Position numbers and translations under genes: made by a program
Shown: one piece after another, positions 1-8,700 of the stretch
How positions within the stretch are numbered: position 1 is the stretch's first letter
Layout: the number at the start of each line of letters is the position of its first letter
Source of the DNA: JADYZU01 sp964540965
GTDB taxonomy: Bacteria; Pseudomonadota; Alphaproteobacteria; Rhodobacterales; Rhodobacteraceae
DNA length: 64,000 nucleotides
Direction: 5' to 3'
NCBI GenBank assembly: GCA_964540965.1
Contig: CAZIOT010000014.1
Span: 39,921 to 103,920, forward strand
The notes under the pieces: generated by a model
Told to the model about the DNA's origin: nothing
Database searches by the model: none
The model's input: only the letters and a program-made list of their open reading frames with translations

Positions 1-2
1 AT

Positions 3-1199
3 GAACAGGTGTTCGACGTGCTCGACGTCTGGTTCGACTCAGGCTCGACCCATGCCTTCGTGCTGCGCGACCGCGCGGACGGCACCCCCGACGGCATCGC
101 CGATGTCTATATGGAGGGGACCGACCAGCACCGCGGCTGGTTCCATTCCTCGATGCTGCAGGGCTGCGCCACGATGGGCCGCGCGCCCTATCGCAACGTG
201 GTGACGCACGGCTTCACGCTGGACGAGAAGGGCATGAAGATGTCCAAGTCGCTCGGCAATACCACGGCGCCGCAAGAGGTGATCGACCAGTATGGCGCCG
301 ATATCCTGCGGCTGTGGGTGGCGCTGTCGGACTATACCGTCGACCTGCGCATCGGGCCGGAAATCCTGAAAGGCACCGCCGACAGCTATCGCCGGCTGCG
401 CAATACCATGCGCTTCCTTCTGGGCTCGCTCGGGGATTTCACCGAGGCCGACCGGGTGGCGCCGGCCGAGATGCCCGAACTGGAACGCTGGGTGCTGCAT
501 CGCCTGGCCGAACTCGACGTGGTGGTGCGGCAGGGCTATGCCGCCTTCGATTTCCAGGGCGTTTTCAAGGCGGTGTTCGATTTCGCCACCTCGGACCTGT
601 CGGCCTTCTGGTTCGATATCCGCAAGGACGTGCTTTACTGCGACGGCGATACACCGCGGCGGCGGGCGGCGCGCACGGTGCTTGACCTCTTGTTCCACCG
701 GCTGACCACCTGGCTGGCGCCGGTCCTGGTCTTCACCATGGAGGAAGTCTGGCTGGAGCGGTATCCGGGGGCGGACTCGTCGGTCCACCTTGTCGATTTT
801 CCCGAAACGCCGGGCCAATGGGTCGATACCGCGCTGGCGGCGAAATGGGAGCGGGTCCGCGCCGCACGCCGCGTAGTCAACGGCGCGCTGGAACAGCAGA
901 GGGTGGCCAAGGTCATCGGCGCCAGCCTCGAGGCGGCGCCGCTGGTCCATGTCTCGCCCGAGGTGGCCGGCGCGCTGGCAGGGGTCGATTTCGCCGGGAT
1001 CTGCATCACCTCGGACGTGGTGCTGACCGGCGACCCGGCCCCGGAAACCGCGTTCCGGCTGGCGGATGTGCCGGGCGTTGCCGTGGTCTTTGCCGCGGCC
1101 GACGGCGAAAAATGCGACCGCTGCTGGATGATCCTGCCGGACGTCGGGACGCACGCCCATCCCGGCACCTGCGCCCGCTGCGACGCGGCGTTGGGGTAA
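3..1199 (+). CDS. ileS: Isoleucyl-tRNA synthetase, C-terminal part (5' end outside window)
   Basis: Charges tRNA-Ile with isoleucine in the cytoplasm. Only the last 398 codons are in the window; the frame is open from base 3, so the start lies upstream. The class I KMSKS loop is intact (nt 237-251, within GMKMSKSLGN). It is followed by the anticodon-binding helical domain and a C-terminal zinc-binding segment with two CxxC pairs (CDRC and CARC), typical of bacterial IleRS. The TAA stop at 1197-1199 lies inside a 26-bp palindromic repeat (1196-1221) that also contains the start of the next gene, so this repeat defines the extreme 3' end. Identification is confident. Confidence 0.96.
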   Translation, partial: EQVFDVLDVWFDSGSTHAFVLRDRADGTPDGIADVYMEGTDQHRGWFHSSMLQGCATMGRAPYRNVVTHGFTLDEKGMKMSKSLGNTTAPQEVIDQYGADILRLWVALSDYTVDLRIGPEILKGTADSYRRLRNTMRFLLGSLGDFTEADRVAPAEMPELERWVLHRLAELDVVVRQGYAAFDFQGVFKAVFDFATSDLSAFWFDIRKDVLYCDGDTPRRRAARTVLDLLFHRLTTWLAPVLVFTMEEVWLERYPGADSSVHLVDFPETPGQWVDTALAAKWERVRAARRVVNGALEQQRVAKVIGASLEAAPLVHVSPEVAGALAGVDFAGICITSDVVLTGDPAPETAFRLADVPGVAVVFAAADGEKCDRCWMILPDVGTHAHPGTCARCDAALG

Positions 1200-1221
1200 G
1201 GTGGGTCAAGACCCACCTTAC
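1196..1221. repeat. 26-bp dispersed palindrome, copy 1 (ileS stop / ogt start)
   Basis: Perfect 12-bp arms (GTAAGGTGGGTC / GACCCACCTTAC) around an AA loop. It contains the TAA stop of ileS and the GTG start of the alkyltransferase gene. Related copies lie at 1659-1684, 57726-57743 and 58395-58420. Confidence 0.9.
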
Positions 1222-1662
1222 ACGGCGGGGATCGTCACCCCGGTCGGGCCGTTCCGGGTGACGGCGGCGGGCGGGGTGGTGATCGCGGCGGCCTGGGGCG
1301 AGGCGCCGGAATCGCCGGCTTCACCCACCCTGCGCGAGGCGCTGGCCCAGATCGCCGCATATTTCGACCGCCGTCTGACCGTGTTCGACCTGCCCCTCGC
1401 CCCCGCCAGCGGCTTTGCCGCCGCGATGCGGGCGGCGATGCTGGCCATTCCCCACGGCGAGACGCGCACCTATGGCGAGATCGCCCGCGCCCTTGGCGTC
1501 ACCGCGCAGGCGGTGGGCCAGGGCTGCGGCGCCAATCCGCTGCCGCTGATCGTGCCCTGCCACCGCGTCCTCGGCACCGGCCATTTCGGCGGCTATTCCG
1601 GCCGCGGCGGGGTCGAGACCAAGGCGGCCCTGCTGCGCCACGAAGGGGCGGTGCTGTTGTAG
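1201..1662 (+). CDS. ogt: Methylated-DNA--[protein]-cysteine S-methyltransferase
   Basis: Suicide DNA-repair enzyme that moves alkyl groups from O6-alkylguanine to its own cysteine. The active-site motif PCHRV is present (Cys120), preceded by the helix-turn-helix segment (TYGEIARALGV) and followed by the GYSGRGGVETKAALL region. At 153 aa it is a short Ogt/MGMT-type protein without an Ada regulatory domain. The only credible start is GTG at 1201, two bases after the ileS stop and inside the palindrome, so the first residues MGQDPPYT are encoded by repeat DNA. The TAG stop lies inside a second copy of the same palindrome. Probably co-transcribed with ileS. Family assignment is firm; the exact start is less so. 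Confidence 0.9.
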   Translation: MGQDPPYTAGIVTPVGPFRVTAAGGVVIAAAWGEAPESPASPTLREALAQIAAYFDRRLTVFDLPLAPASGFAAAMRAAMLAIPHGETRTYGEIARALGVTAQAVGQGCGANPLPLIVPCHRVLGTGHFGGYSGRGGVETKAALLRHEGAVLL

Positions 1663-1684
1663 GGTGGGTCTTGACCCACCCTAC
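1659..1684. repeat. 26-bp dispersed palindrome, copy 2 (ogt stop)
   Basis: Perfect 12-bp arms (GTAGGGTGGGTC / GACCCACCCTAC) around a TT loop. The TAG stop of the upstream alkyltransferase gene is at 1660-1662, inside the left arm. It could form an RNA hairpin at the end of the ileS-ogt transcript. Confidence 0.9.
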
Positions 1685-1742
1685 TTGCGCACGGCGCCCG
1701 GCGCGCTTAGGCAGGCAACGACCCTGAGCCTTTCGTGATCCG

Positions 1743-2579
1743 ATGTCCCCTGGCGTCCTTCTTGCCGTGCTTGCCGCGGCCTTCCTTCATGCGCTGTGGA
1801 ACGCGCTGATCAAGGTCGGCGCCAGCCGGGTCGGCGGCATGGTGATCCTGTCCATCGTCGAAATTCCCATCGGCCTTGCCGTCGCGCTGGCGCGGCCGAT
1901 GATCGACCCGGCCGCCTGGCCTTGGGTCATCGCCGCCGGCTGCACCCATTTCGGCTACAAGTTCTTTCTGACCTATGCCTATGACCATGGCGACCTGAGC
2001 CGCGTCTATCCGATTGCCCGCGGTGCCGCGCCGATGATCGTCACCGTCGCCGGTCTGTTCCTGCTGCCCGATGCGGTCAGCCACGGCGAATACCTGGGGA
2101 TCGCGGTCCTCAGCCTTGGCATCCTCCTGATGGCCCATGGCGTCTTTTCCGGTGGCGAGCAGCGGCGGCTCCTGCCGTTTGCGCTTGGCTCGGCGGTGGC
2201 GACGGCGACCTATACGATGATCGACGGCACCGGCGCGCGGCTGTCAGGCGATGCGGTGGCCTATGTCGCCTGGGTGTTCGTCGCCGACGGGCTGATCTTC
2301 ACCGCCGGCATGGTCGCGCTTCGCGGCCGGTCGGTGATCCCCCGCGGCGGCCGCGCCTGGGTACAGGGCGCCTTCGCCTCGGCCGCCTCCTATGGCGCCT
2401 ATGCGGTGTCGATCTGGGCGATGACCGTGGCGCCGATTGCGGTGGTGGCGGCCTTGCGCGAAACCTCGATCCTGTTTGCGGTGCTGATCGGCTGGCTGGC
2501 CTTCGGCGAGCGCATGGACCGCTGGAAGGCGCTGGCGGCGGGCCTGATCGTCGCCGGCGTGATCCTGACGCGGATCTAG
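1743..2579 (+). CDS. EamA/DMT-superfamily inner-membrane transporter
   Basis: A 278-residue hydrophobic protein with about ten predicted membrane segments arranged as two EamA-like halves, the layout of the drug/metabolite transporter superfamily. The N-terminal segment (LAVLAAAFLHALWNALIKVG) is characteristic: an Ala/Leu-rich first helix ending in a HALWNALIK-type motif. The second half ends in a region resembling the usual LRETSILFAVLIGWLAFGE motif. The substrate cannot be read from sequence. It follows palindrome copy 2 by about 60 nt and is followed by 284 bp without a recognisable gene. Confidence 0.9.
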   Translation: MSPGVLLAVLAAAFLHALWNALIKVGASRVGGMVILSIVEIPIGLAVALARPMIDPAAWPWVIAAGCTHFGYKFFLTYAYDHGDLSRVYPIARGAAPMIVTVAGLFLLPDAVSHGEYLGIAVLSLGILLMAHGVFSGGEQRRLLPFALGSAVATATYTMIDGTGARLSGDAVAYVAWVFVADGLIFTAGMVALRGRSVIPRGGRAWVQGAFASAASYGAYAVSIWAMTVAPIAVVAALRETSILFAVLIGWLAFGERMDRWKALAAGLIVAGVILTRI

Positions 2580-2863
2580 GGCGGGGAATCTGTCGCCAAA
2601 TCGATTCAACAGCCTGCAGGGTTGGCGGTGGCGCCCGCCATCCCATCCGGCAGCTACCTGATTCAATGCAATAATTCTGCAAGGACGCCGTGGCAGGGCC
2701 GCGGTCAGGGGGCCGCGCGCCCCTAATCCGCCGTTAGCATGTTTCGCCCCAGGATCCCTCTCGCAGGACCATTCCGGTTTCGGCCCGGCCGAGTCTCCCG
2801 GCGATCACCCTGCCTGATCGCCCGTGCCGCTACCCGGCACGCAAAGACCGTGCGGAACTGCCG

Positions 2864-5194
2864 ATGCCGTTCAGTCCCAGCTTTGGCGATGGCGATCTTG
2901 CCTGGTGGTTCGGCGCCGGTCCCGGCGGCACCCATCTTGATGCCGCCTGGCGGCTGGCAAGCGGCGCGGGCGTTGCCGTGGCGGTTGTCGAACAGGGGCT
3001 GAACGGCGGGCATCTTTACCTTCAGGGCGCGATGCTGTCGGCCACCGGGCCCGAGGCCGCGGCGATGCCCTGGTCGGAACACGGAACCGGCGTCGCCGGT
3101 CTGCTGGCCGGGCGCGGCACGCCGGGCAGCGCCGGCACGGGTGCGGCACCGGGGGCGGCGCTGATCTGGGTTCCGCTCGACTTTTCCCGCGGGTTCGACG
3201 CGCCATCGGTGCTGGCGGCGATCACGGCGCAGGCCGCCGCCGATGTCGCCAACAATTCCTGGGGCAACCCCGCGGCCTTTGGCGACAGCTTCCGCCTGTC
3301 GGCCTGGGCGCCGGTCGCCGCGGCCATCACCGAAGCGGTAAGCGAGGGGCGCGGCGGCCTTGGCACGGTGCTGGTCTTTGCCGGCGGCAACGGCCGGCTG
3401 ATGCGCGACGGGCGCAATATCGGCGACGATTCCAACTTTCACGACCTGGCGAACGGCCGGCAGGTCATCGCCGTGGCCGCCAGTGACGAATCCGGCGCTG
3501 CCGCGTTCTTTTCCAGCCCCGGTGCCAACCTGCTGGTCGCCGCGCCGGGCCTCGCGCTGACCACCGCCTCGGGGGCGGGGCCGGGGGACAGCGGCCTTGC
3601 CACCGTCTCGGGCACATCCTTTGCCGCACCGCTTGTCTCGGGCATCGTGGCGCTGATGCTCGAGGTCAACCCGGCGCTGGGATACCGCGACGTGAAGGCG
3701 ATCCTGGCACTGACCGCGCAGCCCGGCGCTGGCGGCACCGCCAATGGCGGCAGCGGTTTCAACGGCGGCGGGCTGATCCACAGCCGCGACCTTGGCTTTG
3801 GCGTGGTCGATGCCGCCGCCGCGGTGCGGCTTGCCCGCAGCTGGGACCGGCAATCGACCGCCGCGACCGAGGCGCACGAGACGGCATCGGCGCTGCCGGT
3901 GACGAATGCCGACCGCAGCCATGCGGTGATCGGCTTCGACATTGCCGCCGGAATGACGCTCGAGTGGGTGGACCTGACGCTGACCCTGCGCGACAGCGCG
4001 CTGTCCGGCCTGCAGATCACGCTGGTGTCGCCCGCCGGAACCGTCATCCGGGTGTCCGACACGCTGGCGGCTGCCGGCAGCAAGACCTGGCTCGACTTCG
4101 GTTTCGGCATCGCCGGGCTGCGAGGAGAGACCGCCGCCGGCCACTGGGAACTGCATCTGAGCCACGAGACGCCCTCGGCCGCCCTCGCCGTCTATGGCGC
4201 GGTGCTCGACCTGTATGGAGACACCGCCGGCGCCGACGATCTGACCGTATTCACCCGCGCATTCGCCGGGCTGGCCGCCGATGATACCGCCCGGCGGCTG
4301 ATCGCCGATGACGACGGCGGCAACGACACGCTGAACTTTGCCGCGGCGGCGCCGGGGCTGCGGCTGAACCTGGCGACGGGCGCGGCGCTGCTTGATGGCG
4401 TCGCGCTGCGCCTGCGCGGCACGTTCGAGACGGTCCATGGCACCGCCGGCGACGACCGCCTGATCGCCGGCAGCGCCGGCGCCGTTCTGCGCGGCGACGA
4501 CGGGGATGACCGGCTGGACGGCGGCGCCCTCGACGACAGGCTGGTGGGGGGTGCCGGCAACGATCTGATCACCGGCGGGGCGGGCAATGACACGCTCGAC
4601 GGCGGCAGCGGCGCCGACCGGCTGTTCGGCGGGGCCGGCGACGATACCTATCACATCGACGATGCCGGCGACCGCATCATCGAACGCGGCGGCGACGGTC
4701 ACGACCGGGTGACGGCCTCGGTCTCGCTCACGCTGGCGGGCACCGCGGTCGAAGAGGCAATGCTGACCGGAAGCGGGGATCTGGGCCTGCGCGGCAATGC
4801 GCTGGACAACATCCTGTGGGGCAATGCCGGCGACAACATCCTTCATGGCGGTGGCGGCAACGATACAATCCATGGGGGCGGCGGCAGCGACACGATGATC
4901 GGCGGCGCCGGGGCGGACACATTTCTGTTACTTCTTCCCGGCAGAGAAGATTCTTCTCTGGAGATCCGCGATTTCGCCAGCGGGATTGACCGAATTGCGC
5001 TTTCCACAGCAGATTTCGCCACCCTTCCCGCCCTTGGTTTCGATCCGGCCGCAAGCGGCCCGCAGCTCTGGCTGGATGAGCGCAACGGTGAGTTGCGATT
5101 CGATCCCGATGGCAATGGCGATGACCCGGCGACAACGATTGCCTGGCTGGGACGTGGCGCGCATCTGGCCGCGGATGACCTGATCCTGTGGTAG
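2864..5194 (+). CDS. S8 subtilisin-like serine peptidase with P domain and RTX repeats
   Basis: Predicted secreted calcium-dependent peptidase of 776 aa. The S8 domain (about 20-270) shows catalytic His73 (SEHGTGVAG), oxyanion Asn176 (FAGGN) and nucleophile Ser252 (SGTSFAAP). At the usual Asp position the sequence is VAVVEQGLN, so Glu43 stands in for Asp. A proprotein-convertase P domain follows (about 340-460), then GGxGxDxxx RTX nonapeptides (about 525-690) and an acidic/hydrophobic C terminus ending DDLILW, typical of type I secretion substrates. There is no N-terminal signal peptide, consistent with that route. Start: first ATG in an open frame, weak ribosome site. No ABC/MFP secretion genes lie nearby. 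Whether it is an active protease depends on the Glu substitution. Confidence 0.88.
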   Translation: MPFSPSFGDGDLAWWFGAGPGGTHLDAAWRLASGAGVAVAVVEQGLNGGHLYLQGAMLSATGPEAAAMPWSEHGTGVAGLLAGRGTPGSAGTGAAPGAALIWVPLDFSRGFDAPSVLAAITAQAAADVANNSWGNPAAFGDSFRLSAWAPVAAAITEAVSEGRGGLGTVLVFAGGNGRLMRDGRNIGDDSNFHDLANGRQVIAVAASDESGAAAFFSSPGANLLVAAPGLALTTASGAGPGDSGLATVSGTSFAAPLVSGIVALMLEVNPALGYRDVKAILALTAQPGAGGTANGGSGFNGGGLIHSRDLGFGVVDAAAAVRLARSWDRQSTAATEAHETASALPVTNADRSHAVIGFDIAAGMTLEWVDLTLTLRDSALSGLQITLVSPAGTVIRVSDTLAAAGSKTWLDFGFGIAGLRGETAAGHWELHLSHETPSAALAVYGAVLDLYGDTAGADDLTVFTRAFAGLAADDTARRLIADDDGGNDTLNFAAAAPGLRLNLATGAALLDGVALRLRGTFETVHGTAGDDRLIAGSAGAVLRGDDGDDRLDGGALDDRLVGGAGNDLITGGAGNDTLDGGSGADRLFGGAGDDTYHIDDAGDRIIERGGDGHDRVTASVSLTLAGTAVEEAMLTGSGDLGLRGNALDNILWGNAGDNILHGGGGNDTIHGGGGSDTMIGGAGADTFLLLLPGREDSSLEIRDFASGIDRIALSTADFATLPALGFDPAASGPQLWLDERNGELRFDPDGNGDDPATTIAWLGRGAHLAADDLILW

Positions 5195-5703
5195 CGGCCG
5201 GCAATTGGCCGGCCCACCATTCACACCCGCGACACGAACCGTTCACAATCCTGCCGCAATCGAAAAGGGCCGCTGGCCCCCCTCCCGGTCGCGTCGCCGG
5301 GGTCGCGGCGCGTCGGGAAATCGGCCAGTTCCCTGATTATGGAATATTTTCCTTCCAGAAAATTTTCTTCACCTGCCAGCCGGGCCATGCCCCGCCTGGC
5401 GGCGGACCCGGCACCCGAATCGGCTGGGACAGTCCTGGCGCAATATCTCGATTGTGTTCCCTTACGGAAACGCAACTTATGAGTGAAATGAAATTTCGCC
5501 AGCCCCAAAATACTACTTGACACTTGGCGACAACAATCAGTCGCGGCCCAGAATCGCGGGCATTTTCGGCAATATTTACCAAAGATATTAATCAATCATT
5601 TACAGCGCGGCCGATCAAAGCCGATCTTGTCGCCAGCAATTTGACAGGCCCCGGGCACGCCACGTTGTGGCGACCGGGGGTTACCGCGATAGGGAGTTCC
5701 AGA
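5195..5703 (+). promoter_or_regulatory. 509-bp AT-rich intergenic island before the giant RTX gene
   Basis: The stretch from about 5335 to 5610 is clearly richer in A/T than the surrounding genes, with runs such as GAAAATTTTC (palindrome, 5358-5367) and a patch around 5571-5600. Exact TTGACA hexamers occur at 5517-5522 and 5641-5646, but neither has a convincing -10 at normal spacing. No protein-coding gene is recognised. It probably holds the promoter and regulatory sites for the 2654-residue surface protein. Confidence 0.5.
5196..5214 (+). terminator. GC-rich hairpin after the subtilase gene
   Basis: Arms GGCCGG / CCGGCC around a 7-nt loop begin two bases past the stop codon. There is no T-run, so intrinsic termination is only possible. 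Confidence 0.35.
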
Positions 5704-8700
5704 ATGCCGACCATCACCCTGACCGTTACCAAGACCGGCCCGGCCGACGGGGTCACGTCCTTCAACTCGATCACCGCGGCGCTGGCACAGGCGAACACGC
5801 TGTCCGACGAGGTGGTGATCGAGGTCGGCGCCGGAACCTATGACGAGAACCCGGTGATCGGCCGCAGCGATATCTCGCTGGTGGCGACCGCCGGGCGCGG
5901 CGCCACCACCATCGCCGGCACCGCCGCGCTGATGGGGCCGGGCAGCCAGGGCACGGTGACGCTTCTCGCGGGCACCAACAACGTGGCGATTTCCGGCTTT
6001 ACCATCCTGGGCTTTGACGGGACCAACCCCGGCGTGGAGGTCGCGGCGGTCTATCTCCAGGGCGCCCACAGCGACTTTGCCCTGACTGACAACGAAATTG
6101 TGGCCCAGGGCGAAGCCGGGCTTCTGACCGAGTATTCGCCGGTGCTGGACAACATCGTAGTCACGGGCAACATCTTTTCCGGGCAAACCTTTGTCGGCGC
6201 CAACCCCGGCATCGGCGACCAGTGGACGGTGGCCAACGTGCCGCGGCAACTGGTCGTGATCAGCGGCAACGGGCAGAACGCCAGCAACGTCACCTTCAGC
6301 AACAACGAGATCACCGGCACCACCGGCGGCCTGACCACCGGCAATGTCGCCTCGGGCAATTCGCTAGTCACCATCGACGCCGACAATTCGACCATCTCGG
6401 GCAACGTTTTCACGGGCTTCACCAACGGCAACGGCTGGCAGCTTCGGGTCCGCGAAAGCGGCAACACCTTGGAGGGCAACAATTTCTCGAGCCCGCTTGG
6501 CGGCAAGATCGGGCTTTACACCGAGTTCGCCAGCGGCGAGGCGCCGGCCGTGGTCAGCGACACCACCCTGTCCGGCAGCAATGCCGACGACGCCATCCTT
6601 TCGACCTCCGGCAATGACCTGATCGAGGGCGGCGGCGGCAACGACACGATCTATGACCTTGGCGGCAGCGACAGCATCAGCGGCGGCGGCGGCAACGACC
6701 GCGTGGTCTATGCCGGGCCGGCGTATGATTATGACGTGACCCGCAATGGCGACGGCAGCTATACCGTCGCCTATACCGGCACCGTCGCCGCGCTCGCCGG
6801 CACCGACACCCTGACCGGGGTTGAGGGGCTGTCCTTCGCCGGGCAAAGCTATGCGACCGAGCTTCTGACCAACGCGCCGTCGACCGCAGGCTATACGCTG
6901 CGCTTCCATCAGGATTTCTCGGCCGGCACCGCCGGGATCCCTGGCGCCGCCAATGGCGGCTACGGCATCGTCACCCATGTGCCGGACATGGCTGCCGACC
7001 TGCCCGGGGCCTCGGGCGGCGGCTATGCGATCCTGGAACAATCGGGCGCGCCGGGTAGCGAAAGCGGCCCGTTCTTCCGCTTTGACGGATATCGTGCCGA
7101 TTTCGGCGACGGCTATGCCACCTCGGTCCGCATCTATCTGGATACCCACATGGCGCTGGGCGAGGGCTTTGACTATTCCGTCGCGGCGTCCAACCAGTCG
7201 GGCGGGCACCTGCGCGACTTCATCTTCCATGTCACCGCGGATGCCAGCACCGGCACGATCGTGATCGGCGCCGACAACAACACCAATTTCGCGCCGCAGA
7301 ACAACCTCGAGACCAAGAACCACGTCGATGTGACGACTTCGGGCTGGTACACGTTCCAGCACAATTTCTATGAAAATGCCGACGGCAACCTGGAAGTGGC
7401 GATGAGCGTCTTTGACGCTTCGGGCGCCTGGCTGTTCACCGAGATCAGCAGCACCACTGACGCTGTGGCGACGCAGGTCGGCGGCAACCGTTATGGATGG
7501 TTCACCAATATCGACGTGACCGGCGGCATCATGGTGGACGACATCGCGCTGGCCACGTCGAGCGACGGCGAGGTGCAGTTGCGGCGCGGCAACGTGATCC
7601 TTGGCGAGTTCGACACGCCCGCAGAGGCTGCGGCCGAAGCGTCGGATCCGGCGGATTACATCGTCGATGCCGACGGCGTGTTCCATGTCTTTGACGGCAT
7701 GTATCTGCAGGCGGCGATCAACGCCGCATCGGCGGGCGCCACGATCATGGTGGCGGGCGGCGCGCTGGGCGATACCGGCGTCGTCACCGTCGACAAGCAG
7801 CTGACGATCCTTGGCGCCAACGAAGGGCTGGCCGGCGACGATTCCGGCCGCGGCACCGAATCCGTCCTTGGCAGCGGCACCACGATGAACATCACCGCCG
7901 AGGGTGTGGTGATCGACGGGATGAAGTTCCTGGGCGGCGGCACCGTGCTGGGCAGCAGCGCCGGGATCTATGTCGGCGCCAATGGCGTGACCATCCGCAA
8001 CACGGTCCTTGAGGGCAACGGGTCGGCCTATACCGGCATCACCACGCCCTATGGCGGCAATGTCACCGGGCTGAGCATCACCGGCAACCTGTTCACCGGC
8101 TGGGACAGCTCGGCCTATTTCAACCCGACCACCGGCGTCTCGATCACCGGCAACCACTTCAATGCCACCGGCAGCCTGAACATCGGCAATCTGGCGACGG
8201 GCAGCCTGGTCGACAACAACGAGTTCACCGGCAGCCTTGGCGCGCCGATCGCCTATGACGTGATGGACTCGGACGAGGATGTCAGCCAGTTCATCGGCAC
8301 CGGCAACACCTTTGACAACGGCCCGGCGCGGGATGTGTCGATCTATGTCTATGGCAACGGCAGCGCCGGCACCACGGTCACCGGCACCAGCCTGAACGAC
8401 CGCTTTGTCACCGACTACATGACCAATGCCAATTCGGCCGACACCTTCTTTGGCGGGGCCGGCGACGACACGATCCATGGCAGCGGCGGCGCCGATTCCA
8501 TCTCGGGCGGCGCGGACAACGATGTGATCGTCGGCGGCGCCGGCGACGACCAACTGGACGGCGGCGACGGCATCGACACGCTGGACGTTTCGGATGCCGG
8601 CACGGGCGGCGCCTTTGTCGAGCTCAACCTTGGCGTCAGCTTCTCGTCCGCGGGCGGGTTCGACCATGCCGCGAATTTCGAGAATATCCGCGGTTCGGCC

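Noticed and set aside
5517..5646. TTGACA hexamers as sigma-70 promoters for the giant RTX gene
   Set aside because: No acceptable -10 at 16-18 bp from either hexamer.
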